A DNA stretch of 64,000 nucleotides from Synanceia verrucosa (GCA_029721515.1 CM056565.1:3326242-3390241), one strand, 5' to 3'; counted from the stretch's first letter, positions 34,666 to 47,965 are shown. Program-made: numbers and translations. Notes: generated from the letters alone by a model not told the origin.

Positions 34666-37264
34666 TGTTAAGAGGCAGCTGGCTGCTACTGGTTACATCA
34701 GATCAAACAGTTCTGGCTATTAAAAGTACCCTCTTCCATCAGTACCACAGTTGTTTAATTGTGAAACTATATCCGTGTTGATATCTGATTTATCATGAAA
34801 TGACTGTGAACTAAGTGTTTTTCCCCTTAACTCACTCATCAGTCTATAGAAGAAAAGCTTTAACCAGCTTTTGATCATGTTCACCGACAGAGAAATATAA
34901 ATGAGAATGAGACATTTTCACAGCTGAAATGCGTACTACTCTGTTTTAATTAGCTCAGTGTTTTTTTATCATTCATTTTCATCACCTTATTATAACACTT
35001 CTTGTTAAATCATTTTTCATGCATGTTTTTGCAGTTAATGCATTCATGCAGTATGATTGGTACAACTGCACATATTCAGTACACTAAAGGGCATTTAGTT
35101 GTCTTATTTAAGGCACCATCAAGTTTTACTTAGGTGCAGGTAAGAGTGACTCCACGTGACTATATACTTAACTTTGAACAAATTACACTTAATATCACTG
35201 CAACTGTAAACAGAGAGTGGAAATGCATATTTTTCTGGACATGCTGGATATTATATGTATCAGCATTATTCTGTACTGTGTGCAGTAAAACTGAATGGTC
35301 AGTCAGGCTGGGCTTGGTTTGACTTTATTGAAAATAAGTTTGAATTGTGTTTTCCTCTAGGCAGAATGTGACAGGAAGGGAGATCAGAGCTTGGAGTAAG
35401 AGAGAGAGGGCATGAAGGATCTGTCCTAACATTAAACACTATGCTCACTTTCAACTTAATACTCAACATAATGAATAAACTTAATTTAATCAGACCCCTC
35501 AGTGGAAGTCCAGATCCTCAAAAGGAGTTTCAACATGAAACATGAGGTGAAATTGAATGGAAAATTGACCTGTAACTGAAATATTTAATTAATTTGATAT
35601 TCAAATTTCTACTTTCCACAATGCATGATGTAGCAATGTCAATATCTCTCTAATTTAAATTTCTATTTGTTTGTCCAGTATTGTTGTGCACTGCACAGTT
35701 ATGCATGAGGACAGTGGGTTGTGGTGGATGATCTTGGCCAGGGCTAAAATGCCAGGGTGTTTTTTTTTTTTGTCCCAGTCCAGGTCTGGTGCCTCAGCCT
35801 GTAGTTTGCATCTGTACCAGATATGACACTCTCTGTCATTTACAATATGATACTCTCATTAACTAAGGAAAAACCCTCCAAAAGGAACAACAGAGATCCA
35901 GTGCAGGATGTCTACAAATAACACTGATTTATCTTCCGTTCTTTAGTTTTCTCTTTCCTCCCTTTCTCTTTTTCCAAGGAGGAGAAAACTTTCATTCCAC
36001 CAGCCATCCAACATTTCATTCATTTCAGGTCCAGACTGGACAGAAGAGGTGACAGGATGGTGGAGGAAGAAGGGGAAGATTATAAGAGAGACTTTGATCG
36101 ATCAGCCTCTGTGATCAGGTCCTGGATAATCCATCAGGTCTCATAGAGGAAGGTGAGTGCAGGACTGCAGGACAATCAAGCTGCTGAAAACAGGTGATCC
36201 GAGTCAGCATCAGGCTGTTACAATAGACATCTATTCACTGATTTAAAGGTCATTTGGTATAGGTATGGCTGGTACTAGCTCCTCATTTCTGCTTGACTTT
36301 AATCCTAAAAACGGTCCATTGTGAGTCAGACAACATTAAGTAATAATGCAGTGCTGAGTCTTATCAGGAAGGTGCTCTCCATCAATGATTGATTAGCAAA
36401 TTATTTTATTTTTTTATATATTTTATATATATATATATATATTTTTTTTAATATAAATTAGACAAATTAAATATATTTAGTGATTTTGGATGGATGGATT
36501 CTTCACAACGGAAACAGCTATCTTCTGTTCTTGTGTTTTCTTCCTCTGTTTGGTTTTGTCTTCCTACCTCCATGTGAAGTGTCTTTGTGTTTCCTTCCGC
36601 CTTCAACCTGTCAAAGCCCTGTATAACTGGCACTTCTTATTAGTATATGTTTAAAGCAGCAGGAGAATGGGACAACATGTTGCAAAGGGCTGGAATCAAA
36701 GCCGAGCCGCTGCAGTGAAGGTGAGCTGAAGGTCGGCCCGCTGTCCCTTCAGAAAACCTTGCTTTTTGCCCCACTCAGTCCTGCTTCTGGTATTCTTGCA
36801 GCATGAAAAGCATCAATAATAAATATAAAGAAATGGGAAATGTGTTGCTCATGGTCTCATTTCCTTATGTAGGAAATAAAAACATCAGTTTTGTAATGGA
36901 CTCATGAAACCTCCTCATACTAATGTTTAACCTCAGATTGTGATAGGATAAGCATGTTTTGTCTTGCCTGGGCTATCTATGGCTCATGCAGTTTCTCTAC
37001 ATGCTAATAGATTCCCATTGATCTCATCTCATTATCTCATTTGAGCCACACAGTACTGTTTAAACTCCACTGACACCTCCCTGCAGCTCTACTAACCCCT
37101 GAACTAATCTCACCATATCTCCAGCAACCTAACACTCCTCTCCCTGTTTACTCTGAGGTTTTAACTAGCCACAAACAAGCAAAACATCTCAAAGCATAGA
37201 CCACAAAATGATGCAATCAAAATTCTGTGTTCAGCACTGTGTATGTATTTGCTTGTTTTCAAGA
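34666..37264. other. Unique non-coding DNA with one exon-like site
   Basis: Apart from the exon-like segment at 36029-36152, a T11-13 run near 35760 and a short (TA)n at 36424-36442, nothing is recognised. Confidence 0.4.
36029..36152 (+). other. Orphan exon-like segment
   Basis: A pyrimidine-rich stretch ending in catttcag (AG at 36027-36028) precedes 124 bp that end in AAG followed by GTGAGT, a near-ideal donor (36153). Inside, an ATG in good context opens a 29-codon frame starting MVEEEGEDYKRDF that stops before the donor. No frame is open throughout, so if it is transcribed it would be a UTR or non-coding RNA exon. It may equally be chance. Confidence 0.25.
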
Positions 37265-37345
37265 TTCAAGAGTCTTTATTGTCATTATGCACGCATAATG
37301 AAATGTAGTTGAGTCGCTTAAAGGCACACATAAAAAAAGAAATTA
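37265..37345 (-). repeat. LINE/SINE end-like segment
   Basis: The string attcaagagtctttattgtc followed by attatgcacgcataatgaaa resembles the reverse complement of a fish retroposon 3' tail (ending ...caataaaga). It directly precedes a (TA)n tract. Confidence 0.45.
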
Positions 37346-37352
37346 ATAAAAA

Positions 37353-37355
<3 letters not shown>

Positions 37356-37410
<55 letters not shown>
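37356..37410. repeat. (TA)n microsatellite
   Basis: 55 bp of perfect TA repeats. Confidence 0.97.
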
Positions 37411-37411
<1 letters not shown>

Positions 37412-37830
37412 CACTCATATTCACAGAGGAGATGTGATATTTACTGCAGAAATGTAATATTAACAGTATTATTGTTTGATGTCACTGTAAATGAAGGAAG
37501 TCCTTCAATGATCCTTTGAGATTAAAATCACTGAGTGTCAGCTGTTTTATAAAACACAGTGTCTTGTGCCACTGTTTTTGCCTATTTTGAGTCATATTTC
37601 TAGACCCACAGAATATTTTGTACTATGTCTCTGAAAACTCTGAAAAGCTCAAATGAAAGAAGAGACTCTCTATTTCATCATGAAAAAAATGTTTGTTTTT
37701 ACCTTGTTCCATTCTTGTTTTATCAGAGGTAGAGTAGAGGACACTTTCACCAAAATCACCACTTTTTCTCCAGATTCTGTTCATTTTGCTCTCTAATCTC
37801 GATCATCTCCACTTCCTGTTTTACTCTCTC

Positions 37831-39320
37831 CAGAGGTGGCAAAAGTGCTCACATTCTTTACTTAAGTAGAAGGACAGATAACTGTGTAAAAAGAGACTCA
37901 AGTAAAAGTAGAAGTACTGATTCAACTCCTTTACTTAAGTAAAAGTAAGAAAGTACAGGTTCTGACATTTACTTAAGTACAAAAGTAAAAAGTAAAAATT
38001 ATTTTTTTAACTACATGATGCTTCTTTTGATGACTATGCTATTTTGTTTTTAAAATGTTGCCTTTTATTAACAACCTGAACAGTGCTGGTACAGAGAAAA
38101 AAACAACACTGGACACAGTCTAGTTTTCTTTAGAATAATAAAATCTGAACTGGACAGAGAGAAACTGACATCAGTAGGGAGGAGACAGAAATTATATTGT
38201 TTTAATCACTAAAAATGGTAAATATTGAGCTTCAGCAGCAGCTGGCAGCTGTTCTCCATCCTCCACCTGTCACCCCTCCTCTCCTCCAGCCACACCTCTG
38301 TCTGAAGCCTCAACCCACTCAGATCCACCCACAGCTGGATCAGCTGATCCACAACACCACAGTGATCCACGGCACCAGACTTGGTGAGCCTTGTGGGCTG
38401 TACGGCAATGAGCTTAGGGCCCCATGCCCAGAGGCATCGAGCCCTGCAGCACGAGGCGCCGTGCTCGGTGGCACTAGGGTGGCCATTATCACAACACCAA
38501 AAAAGGAGGATACTTTGTGACATTTAGTGAGGAAAGAAAAATTGCAACATACCAATCTGGTGTACTAGATGAGTCACTGCAGATCACTCTTTAATTCCAC
38601 AGTCTACACTCCTGTATGGCTGGTGATGTTTGACTGCATGATAAACTTTACAAAGTTCTGCAGCGGATACCTTGTCTTATCTTCAGGCGATGTTTCTACC
38701 CGAAAAAACAACCGGAGGGAGGAGGTGCCTGCGGCCCGTCTGTTTCTCTGTGCTAGCATGCCTTTCAATGGCCGTCTTTCGTTGTGTGCTAACGTCCACA
38801 TCACAGCGACAAAGTGTACAATACTCATGCAAATCGTCTTTGCTACTTTTGACCATTCAGCATTGAATGAGGTCTGTCTAGCTCTAGAAAAGGGGGCATC
38901 TTGTTTACATTTTCAACCAATGAGAAATCAGGGAACTGAGTGACACCGCTTTTAGCCAATCATTTTTATAACCAGTCTTACACCGTGGGACTATATGCAG
39001 CTTTGCGTTCATGTGCAATTCCAAAAAGGAGGACAAATAAGCGCAGCTTGAGGCTGCACAGGACGCTGGACAAGGCATTTGAATTCCAGACTGTTCGGCC
39101 AAAATCCGGACGTATGGCCACCCTAGACCGGTCCGTAAAGGTTGAAAGAAGTAATGAGTCAGTTCTGAGAATGTAGGGAGTAGAAAGTACAGATATTTGT
39201 GTTGAAATGTAGGGAGTAAAAGTAAAAAGAAAAATAAATAGTCAAGTAAAGTACAGATACCTAAAAAATCTACTTAAGTACAGTCACAAAGTATTTGTAC
39301 TTTGTTACTTCCCATCTCTG
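37831..39320 (-). mobile_element. hAT-like element nested in family A
   Basis: The left end is CAGAGGTGGCAAAAGTG and the inverted right end is CAGAGATGGGAAGTAAC, each followed by acttaagtaaaagta-type subterminal repeats (37855-38000 and 39200-39300). This matches a common fish hAT-type element. No full transposase is visible. The open frames at 38209-38523 lack hAT motifs. A clean 8-bp target duplication could not be made out. Confidence 0.72.
38474..39126. mobile_element. Second nested element inside the hAT-like element
   Basis: The ends are inverted: ctagggtggccat at 38474 and, reading back from 39126, the same 13 bases. Inside each end come ggagga- or tcctcc-type words (aaaaaaggagga; ccaaaaaggaggacaaataa). 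This resembles the vertebrate 'CTAGGGTGGCCATACGTCC' class of non-autonomous DNA elements. CTAG may be part of the target duplication. The interior has several open frames without recognised domains. Confidence 0.6.
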
Positions 39321-39457
39321 GTGTATACCCTCTCTTTATGATACAACTACAAGCCCCAAAATTACTCACAGGCTGCGGGGAGACACCCTGTATATATACA
39401 CGTCTCAAGCGTCAAATTTTAAAGGTCGAGATACGTCAAAGCCACTCAAAGAGTTAA

Positions 39458-40888
39458 TAAAGGTTGACTGAGTGAATTAAATTTACTGCCATATTTAGGC
39501 ATAAACAAAGTTTCACTTAAAGCTGAGATCAAATGGAGTCAAACCTTTAGTTTAGTTTGCATTTCACAGAGCTGAAATGGTCTAACCCCATCGGACGATT
39601 TTTCACCTGATCTGTGAACAGTACAGTCTTGGACTCAATAAAACATGAACTGACTTGTTAAGATGGATATGTTGGCTTAATGGAATTATAATTTATTGCT
39701 TGACCAGCTTTAACTGGGACCCAGACAACAATGAAGAAAAGAGATGAGGAAGAGTGAAAGGGAGGGGTGACAGAGGGTGACCCCTGTTTGCTCTGTATTG
39801 GATATGAAGCATGTCTTGTCCTGTCACATGAGACCTATCATTTCATTTAAAGAAGTCAAAGCATGGTGCTGTACGGCCAGATGGACCAACACATGGCCTT
39901 AGCATTGTCATTCAAATGCAGCGTGTGCCGCGTCACTCTTAATAGAGCAGAAGTGCATATTCTCAAAAGCTGAAAAGGGCCAATATGGAAATTTCTATCA
40001 TCTGTCACTGTGTGATTTGGGAATTGAGCATTAATTTGCTCAACTTTCAAACATTTGTTTACAACATTGTCTTGTTCACTCATTTGTATTGACCTGAGGT
40101 AGAAGAGAAAAGGATGAAAAAATGAATACCACTCTGAATGTTGAAGTACTGTTACTTTAAATACTTTTATTCAAGTAAAAGTAAAAAAGATATTTGTTTG
40201 AAAAATGTGCTTGGGTGAAAAGGAAAGAGCAGGTCATTTATAAAATGCACGCTGAGTAAATGTTGTAACTGCTGTTAAAGGGACATCTTTAGGCTACAAG
40301 ATAGATTGTATTAAATGTCAACTCCCAGGCTACACAAGTGGAACAAGATCATCAACAGGACCCCTTCTGTCCTAACAGATGGCCCTCTGCAGGCTGTGCA
40401 TGCAAATGATTATCAATTACATAAATATACAACTGCCGACCTCAGTGTAGCCTCACAAGAATTAACCAGAAGAGAGACAAAACTCAACAAGGGGGACTTT
40501 TCAAACAGAAATTGACTATTAAATGCTATGGCCACCCTACAGTCTTCTTTTAGAAACAACAGGATGTGTACACGTGTGAGGATTCTGACTCTTTATACAA
40601 CGCTCTCTCAGTACCTGCATAGAATACAAAATGAACAGACAGCAGCACGCAAGGTAAAGAAATAATAAGACATAAGACATAAATAAGCAGCTCAACTAAA
40701 ACTGCTCTGTGCAGGTCTAATAATAGAGTGATGTGCCAATGATGCATGAGCTAATTATAACGGAAGACTTAAACAGAGGTAGGTGGGTATGATAGTGTGA
40801 TATTTACAGTATTTACAGCAGCGTGACTTGTGTTAAGCAACCGGTATCATGTTCAATTTCTCACAGAACCACATTTCATACATATATA

Positions 40889-40926
<38 letters not shown>
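39458..40926. other. Non-coding stretch
   Basis: A short hAT-like subterminal fragment (about 40143-40190, ttcaagtaaaagtaaaaaag) echoes the element at 37.8 kb. A (CT)n run lies at 40889-40910. No gene recognised. Confidence 0.4.
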
Positions 40927-41212
<286 letters not shown>

Positions 41213-41245
41213 GTCCAGGATTAAATATCGAAAATCCAAGAAAAC

Positions 41246-42055
41246 ATGAGGAAAATGGCCCCAAAGGATGAACTGCTCAGTGAAAGCCTCAGGCAGCAGA
41301 AACCTGAAGAGTGTGAGGAGGGTGAAGAGCAGACAACATGGAGGGACAAGACCCTACATGGCATGTACCACCGTCAGATAGAGGAAGTGGCTGATATCAA
41401 TAAGACCTACCAATAGCTGGAAGATGCTGGGCTGACAGACAGCACAGAGGCACTGATCATGGCAGCACAAGAACAGGCCCTGAGCACGAGGGCTATAGAG
41501 GCCAGGATCTACAAGAGTAGACCAGACCCAAGGTGCAGACTGTGTAAGGAGGCCCCTGAGACAGTCCAGCACATAGTAGCGGGATGTAAGATGCTAGTTG
41601 GATCAACGTATATGGAGAGGCACAACCATGTATGGACTGGAAGTACCCACATACCACCGAAAGTGGTTAAGAACAACAGGGCTAAGGTCCTGTTGGACTT
41701 TAGCATCCAGACTGACAAACAGCTCCTGGCTAACCAACCAGACATAGTGGTGGTGGACAAAGAGCAGCAGAGGGCAGTGGTGATAGATGTGGCTGTATTA
41801 GCTGATGAAAACATCAGGAAGAAGGAGCACAAAAGGGTTGAGAAGTACCAAGGGTTGAAAGAACAGCTGGAACAGATGTGGAAGGTGAAGGCCAACGTGG
41901 TCCCTGTGATGGTAAGAGCACTTGGGGCGGTGACCACCAAACTGGGAGAGTGGTTCCAACAGGTTCCAGGAACAACATCTGAAGCCTCAGTCCAGAAGAG
42001 CGCAGTCCTAGGAACAGAGATAATGCACAGAACCCTCAAACTCCTAGGACTCTGA
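41246..42055 (+). pseudogene. R4-type LINE ORF2 C-terminal end (endonuclease)
   Basis: This is the 3' end of a non-LTR retrotransposon with a restriction-enzyme-like endonuclease, which nicks target DNA for reverse transcription. From 41246 the frame reads MRKMAPKDELL..., then LHGMYHRQIEEVADI, then one in-frame TAG (41414-41416). After that it stays open for 213 codons to the natural end KLLGL. The part from 41459 shows a CCHC knuckle (C26, C29, H38, C43), an RHN motif (54-56) and PD (94-95) with a further D at 110. This is the R2/R4-type nuclease signature. The reverse transcriptase domain is absent, so the copy is 5' truncated. The stretch between RHN and PPKVV looks shortened. Rex6 or Dong relatives are likely. 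The minus-strand frame 41509-42066 is its shadow. Confidence 0.88.
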
Positions 42056-44465
42056 TAGAGAACCATTTGACTTCACTATTAAATTTAAGCAGATATATGT
42101 CCTGACTGTGGCTCATTGTGTTCATTCCAATTATATGTGCTTTAACACTGCAAACAAACTCATCAGTGGTCAGGGTTTCATTGTTAATGATGAACATGTA
42201 CAGTACATTCATACATGCATATATACGTTGTTCTGGAAGACTTTGAGAGGCTCTATCTGTGATCTCTGTGCAGGCCTGCAGACTCAGAGGGAGAAAATGA
42301 ATTTCAGGAGTGCAGTCACAAATCCTGCCATTTTGTAGTGCGAGCATGGGTGTAAATCCAGGGGATGAGTTTCTCCCTGACCTCAGCAACAACGCTAGCC
42401 TACAATCACCCACCTGCGAATGAGGCCACCACCATCCCATCTCTCTCTGCAATCAAACTTTACAAGACCAACTCCAGCATTCAGGTGCTCTCAGAAGAGC
42501 TGCGTAGGCACTACCTGTGGCTGGAGATTTCCAAAGTCATTATGAAGGCGGCGGATTGAAGAGGGACTGAGAGAAAGATGGCTCTGGAATGATGCCAGTG
42601 ACATGCACCAAGAGGACTTTATGACTTTCACTAGAGCTGTGTGATGAATCGATTTGCAGCTGCCCTCACTGACTCTGCCTCCATAGCCACCAGCGCAGAC
42701 TGCACTGGAACTGCACAGCCCCTTGTCTGATAAATCTTTTATTTTTTATATCTGCTCTATGTTTATTATGGCTTTGTGGTTTAGGACAATATTTAAAAGT
42801 TAACCTCCATTTCTTCTCTGAGCTCCCATAATTCCCTTCAGACAGGGATGAATGGAAGCAGATTGAAGTGACGAGTTTGTTCCCAAAAAGGTGGGGTCAC
42901 CTCCGTCGTCTGACAGTGGTTCAGCTTTGCAGGGTCGAGTGTCTGACCCCAAGCAATTCAAAATACTGTGTGACCCAAAGGACTGCAGCCTACTAAACAG
43001 TTTGAAGCTCAAGTCCTAATGTTCATTCATAGTATGATTAGTCCACCATCTCTGTGTAATCACAGTCACAGCTGGCTTCATCCACCTGCTGAATATAATC
43101 GACCCTGGCTTCTGAGCTGAAAGTATTGTAACGTAAAGTCTTGCACTGTTTAATCACAAAAAAGAAATTAATCTTGATGATTACAATTAAAACAAAACAT
43201 ACTTGAATATTTAATCTGGCTTTTTGTAGTTTTCGGAAACTCAGTTACAGTAGGATTATGGATCTTTCAGTCACAAATCTTGAGCAGCAGAGAAAAGGAA
43301 AGTCAGAAACAACCGATGCAAAAAATGTTCATAGGAATTTGGGAAAAGAGATTAAAAAGAACACATGAACAAAAAGGAGAGTGAGGAAGTGTGTGCCTTC
43401 CGCAGAGAAAAATAACTTCAGTAAATGCAGCCTGTTTGCAGACTGATCGATACCAATGGCTTCTCAATTTTGCCGTGCAATGAGTTCTCAATAAAAGTGG
43501 TGAACGGGCATTACGCCCCATCCCTCCTATTACTGAATCCAATTCCACAGAGAACTCTGGCCTTGCCCATAATGGATTCCCTCTTTCATAGGCTCTGGCT
43601 TGTGTTCCTGTGGTGCTTGGTTAATATTTCTTCCTGCTGTCTCTCTTCCCTGCACAGCCCACTTTGTTGTATTGATTTATTTATACACCCCCCTACATAC
43701 CACCTCTGCGGTGTGAAGACAATCTGTTATAAAATTTAATACCTTTCAAAGAGCTAATTTTATTCTTTTTTTCTCCCTGTTTTGTAGGACATGATGGGGT
43801 GCAGCATGTTCTGGACCAAATAGGAGTGACCAGAATGGCTGATGCCATTTATCCAGTGTTATCCTCCAGCTAACAAACAGGAAGCGTCTTGTTTGGCTGT
43901 TTCTCAACATACTCCAAACCACACATAGATAGCTTAAATTAGTAGTCGCTTGGATGTAGACAATGGCTGAAACGGAGGGCTGCCGTTTCCTGCTTGATGA
44001 GGATGTTGAAGAAGGATGCACATCCACAGATGTGGAGGAGGAAGCTTGAAGCCAGGACACACGGCCGCTGTGCTTCCTGTATCCTTTGTCCTGTCACCTA
44101 CACCTGGGTGAATGACCATTTTCCTCACATTCACACAGAGCCTCTCAAACTAAGCTGTGTAAACCAAAGCCTAAAGATGAGGGGTGGGATTTTTGTGCTG
44201 TAGGCCCTGCTGGTGTCGGCCCTGTGTGTTGTGGTGCAACAGGCATAGTGGATTGTTGGAGGGATACAGACAGATGACAAATTAAAGGAGCACTCTGGTT
44301 AATGAGTGGTGAGACATCAAATACAGACACTGCCTTACAGGTGAACCACATGGTCAGTTCAATGAGTCAGCTCTCTTTCATTTCATCTGGAGTAGGATTC
44401 ACACAGGCTCTGACTGGAACAGCTAAACCTGATCTGATCTGGTAGAACCTGTCATAATATTACCA
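42056..44465. other. Non-coding stretch after the LINE
   Basis: No polyA or repeat tail for the LINE is obvious. A 64-codon frame (42365-42559) ends LWLEISKVIMKAAD but has no recognised domain, and a second frame overlaps it. I do not call a gene. The rest is unique. Confidence 0.4.
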
Positions 44466-44901
44466 CGGTGGTTTTTCAGCAGTGGGTTGCCGATCGCAGT
44501 CTCCTGCAGCCTGTGAGTAATGTTGGGGCTTCTGGGAGATGTAGTTAGAGCGTAAAGAGGCAGTATACACCACAGAGATTAAGTCAGGAAGTGGAGACAA
44601 GCGAGATTAGAGAGCAAAACAAACAGAATCTGGACAAAAAGTGGTGATTTTGGTGAAAGTGTCCTCTGCTCTACCTCTGATAAAACAAGAATGGAACAAA
44701 CATTAAACAAACATTTTTTTTTCCATGATGAAATACATATTACTACTTAATACTTATTTAATTTGAGCTAATCAGTGTTTTCAGAGACATAGCACAAAAT
44801 ATTCTGTGGGTCTTAAAAGATGACTCAAAATGGGCAAAAAAACCCTGCTGAAACAAGACACTTTGTGTTTTATAAAACGACTGGCACTCAATGAGTGATA
44901 A
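44466..44901 (+). mobile_element. Family A piggyBac-like MITE, left end eroded
   Basis: Long match to the 20.7-kb copy (ggggcttctgggagatgtag, gagattagagagcaaaacaa, ctctgataaaacaagaatgg, aaaatattctgtgggtctt). The right end is degraded (actggcactcaatgagtgat) and the left TIR is lost. Confidence 0.85.
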
Positions 44902-45127
44902 CTTTACAGATCATGCAGAGATTATGCTGCTGTAATAAGCAAATTTCCCCCAATCAATAATTAATTAAATTATTCAGTTATTCTATTATGATCTAGAATA
45001 ATCTATACTGTAGGTTCAATGTCGTCAGTGTGACTACACCTAATGCACATTTTTACCAAAGGAATAAAATTGATTATGTGCCGAAATAATGGTGCCCAAC
45101 AGTACAAAAAAATGTATGGACTAAAAA
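44902..45127. repeat. LINE-tail-like fragment
   Basis: The order tgctgctgtaataagcaaat, cccccaatcaataatta and ttattctattatg resembles the end of family E copies. Weak. Confidence 0.35.
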
Positions 45128-45470
45128 TGATTTGTGGACTGTGGTTTGGAAGTCTCCAGCTCGTTATTTTGGCCAGATCAGATCAGACATTGCCATGGTA
45201 ATGACTGTCCTGTCAATCAGCAGGTAGCTCCGCCCTAAAGCATCCCCTGCTTTCTGGTCTGTTTGACTCTAGATGGAACCATAATTTACTGAATGAACAT
45301 CAGGCTGTGCTGAAGAAGACTAGAAACTAGAGACTGAGTCCATAAACTCGTGTTTACAATGTTTACTGAGGGAATAGATCAAGAGAGAAGTAGGATCGTT
45401 TTCTCATAGACTTCTATACAACCAGAGGAGTCGCCCTCTGCTGCTATGAGAAAGACTTAAAGTTAAAGGC
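45128..45470 (-). repeat. Family F interspersed repeat, copy 3
   Basis: Reverse complement of the 23.3-kb copy: tttgtggactgtggtttgga, ccatggtaatgactgtcctg, gaacatcaggctgtgctgaa, aatgtttactgagggaatag, gaggagtcgccctctgctg. Confidence 0.75.
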
Positions 45471-46277
45471 ATTTCTGTGTTGGTGACTTTTTTTTGGTTC
45501 CACTGGGACCAAGTTATGTTGATTATTTGCGATGGCCAAAGCAAAATAAATCAAGTGACTCATTACAAAGACAGATTTCTGTGGCGGCTGTGGATCAGCG
45601 GTAGTGCAGGTCGTTCCATGAACCTTATAATATATGAATGCCTTCAAGCAGGATTACTGTGAACAGCAAAGATGGCAGCGGCTATAACCTATTTACCTGA
45701 TTAAAGAGATGTTTTCTGTGGTGCTCTGTATATTAAAATGACAGGAGGGATGACATCACTGTCAGCACTTTCTACACATGCAGCCTCGTGTTTGATTCTA
45801 ACAGATTGACAAATTGACAGTTTGTAATAATGTAATTACACAAAAGGAAACTCCAATTTGTCTCAATTATAACAAAAAGACTATTACAGTGAAACCAGGC
45901 TATCAAGAAAACCTGACTAAAGAGACGATGACAAATAGATTTGCAATTAGGACAATTGAATTGTAAATTTGCAGAGCGTGCGATGATGTCCCTCATCTTG
46001 ATGATGACAATGGCTGATGATGGCTGTGCATGATAATTGTATTCTGCAAATTAAAGTCCTTGTAAATTGACTTACAATAGATTATTTAAGGACGTATTGG
46101 AAGTAATTGGACGTAATCACATTGTGAGCACAAATAGGAGGATTTCAGTTAACTACACTTCTGATTGCAAATTCCAGCAGGAAACAAATGAGTTATCTGT
46201 CGCAGATGACATGAATACAAACTGCAGTCCTATTATACATACAGCTTAGTAGGCTACACACTGTGTCGTTAACTTGA
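45471..46277. other. Unique non-coding DNA
   Basis: Nothing recognised. Confidence 0.35.
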
Positions 46278-46384
46278 TTAACTCTTTGAGTGCCAGCCGT
46301 TTTATATAAAGAAAGTCATCTTTCAAGACCCACAGAATATTTAGTACCATGTCTGTGAAAACACTGAATAGCTCAAATGAAAGT
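46278..46384 (-). repeat. Family A terminal fragment
   Basis: Starts TTAACTCTTTGAGTGCCAG and continues gttttata, caagacccacagaatattta and gctcaaatgaaag, which is the right end of family A on the minus strand. The rest of the element is missing. Confidence 0.85.
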
Positions 46385-47965
46385 GCTTTATTAAATGCTT
46401 TGACAGAACTGTAGGTCAGCTTGGACCCATATACATGTATGATACATAATGGTGTACTTTTAGTAAGACAGTTTAATGAAGAAGAAGAAGAAAAAAAATG
46501 TGTGACATGTTCTTACTCCCACTCATGCTTGTTAACTTGCAAAGACTCTCCAGCCCCACTAGTCCAGACTCTCTCACTGTTTATTGATGATATCTTATTG
46601 GGTGTGCTTCCAGCTCATTTTTCAGTGCATCTTGTTGTATTGATTAGATGACATTTGAAATTGTCTTTACAGTGTCAAAGCCAGCTTGGAATTAACATTA
46701 ATCAGTCAAGTATATATGCATCAATAAGGTTTGTTGCAGATCTGAAAGATTGTTTCCTGCAGCTGCCATGATGTGACTGACAGCAGAACAAATAACAGCC
46801 TCATGTTACAAATGCTGAACTGAAGCCTGAACCTAGCTCTTAACTCTACACTAGAATGTAGGCTAGCCAGGCTCTGGATGGCCAGGGATGTGGTAGGAAG
46901 CAGAATCAACACACTGCTTTCTGTGCGTGAACGTGAGGATTTCATTTTCACTGGATGCTGTACATATAACAACTTTGAAATGAACTTGTAAAAAGGATGA
47001 ATAAAACACCATCAAAATGAAATTATTGGCACAAGATCGCTTCAGCATGGTCTCTCTTTAAAAATCTGCCTGGCTTTACAGACGGCATGTTCTCACCTGA
47101 CCTCAATCAAAACAACTTAGAACCAAGTTTCTTACATGTTATAGAAACTGTCACACATCTATTTACTGTTCCACAAATGACAAATGCCACAAATACCTCA
47201 GCCTAAGGTCAGTAACATCTAATAATAATCAAAAAGCATTGTAAGAAAAAAACTTAGCACCTTGTACTCACTACAGAAATGCTGGGCAGGGTGCTTTACC
47301 ATGAGAGAGGTGAGAATGAACAAAGCAACAGACAACTCACTATTAAAGCCTACAACTTAATGAAATCACCAAAACTGACATATCACTGTGTGCCCTTTAA
47401 AGCTGCTGTAACATGATGTGAAAACACACCTAAGCAGCAAGAGTGCAGTGCTACGCACCAATACTGACATTATGAGGTGAATACTGTAAAAGAAAAGAAA
47501 AGATAAAAAGTGGAATTATCTGTCCATGCAGCAAGACAATTTCTCTTAACATGATTTACTGATTTAAGATGATAGTGTGAAGTTGAACACTTAAAATAAG
47601 AAATGAACTCTTAAAACAAGATAAATTATCCGACACTTCTAAATCTACAGTAAGTATTTTTTCTTGGTGAGAACCAAATACTTAGCAGTGTTTAACTGGA
47701 TTTTCAGGGACAGACAGAATCTCATGAAAACAATATCTGCACTTCTCTGGTCGGTCGATTATTGGGAGGACGTTTGGCAGAAGTAGAGTAAGTGTAGGCA
47801 GCATGTCTTCTGTCCAGCACACATAAATCATGCCCCGTTGGCAGCAGCATATATCACAACTACACTGTGTACTGCCTGGGCATCAATCATTTCTCAGACA
47901 AGATTGTTGGGGGGTACCTATATGAACTAAACCTGTGTATCTTAGTAGTACAGTATTTTCTGATC
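46385..47965. other. Unique non-coding DNA
   Basis: 1.6 kb with no recognised gene, repeat or RNA. Confidence 0.4.

Larger units (their letters stand above)
37522..39457 (-). mobile_element. Family A piggyBac-like MITE split by a nested insertion
   Basis: The right terminus (39457 inward on the minus strand) is TTAACTCTTTGAGTGGC. The left part (37522-37830) carries the reverse complement of the family A body as far as cacttcctgtttta. The remainder of the body resumes at gtgtatacc (39321). The two halves together correspond to one minus-strand copy interrupted at 37831-39320. Confidence 0.82.

Noticed and set aside
38209..38943. Frames of 101-124 codons inside the nested hAT region
   Set aside because: No hAT transposase motif or other domain is visible, and frames overlap on both strands.
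41509..42066. 185-codon minus-strand frame
   Set aside because: It is the antisense of the LINE endonuclease frame.
42365..42559. 64-codon frame ending LWLEISKVIMKAAD
   Set aside because: No domain or splice context is visible, and a second frame overlaps it. I could not support a gene.
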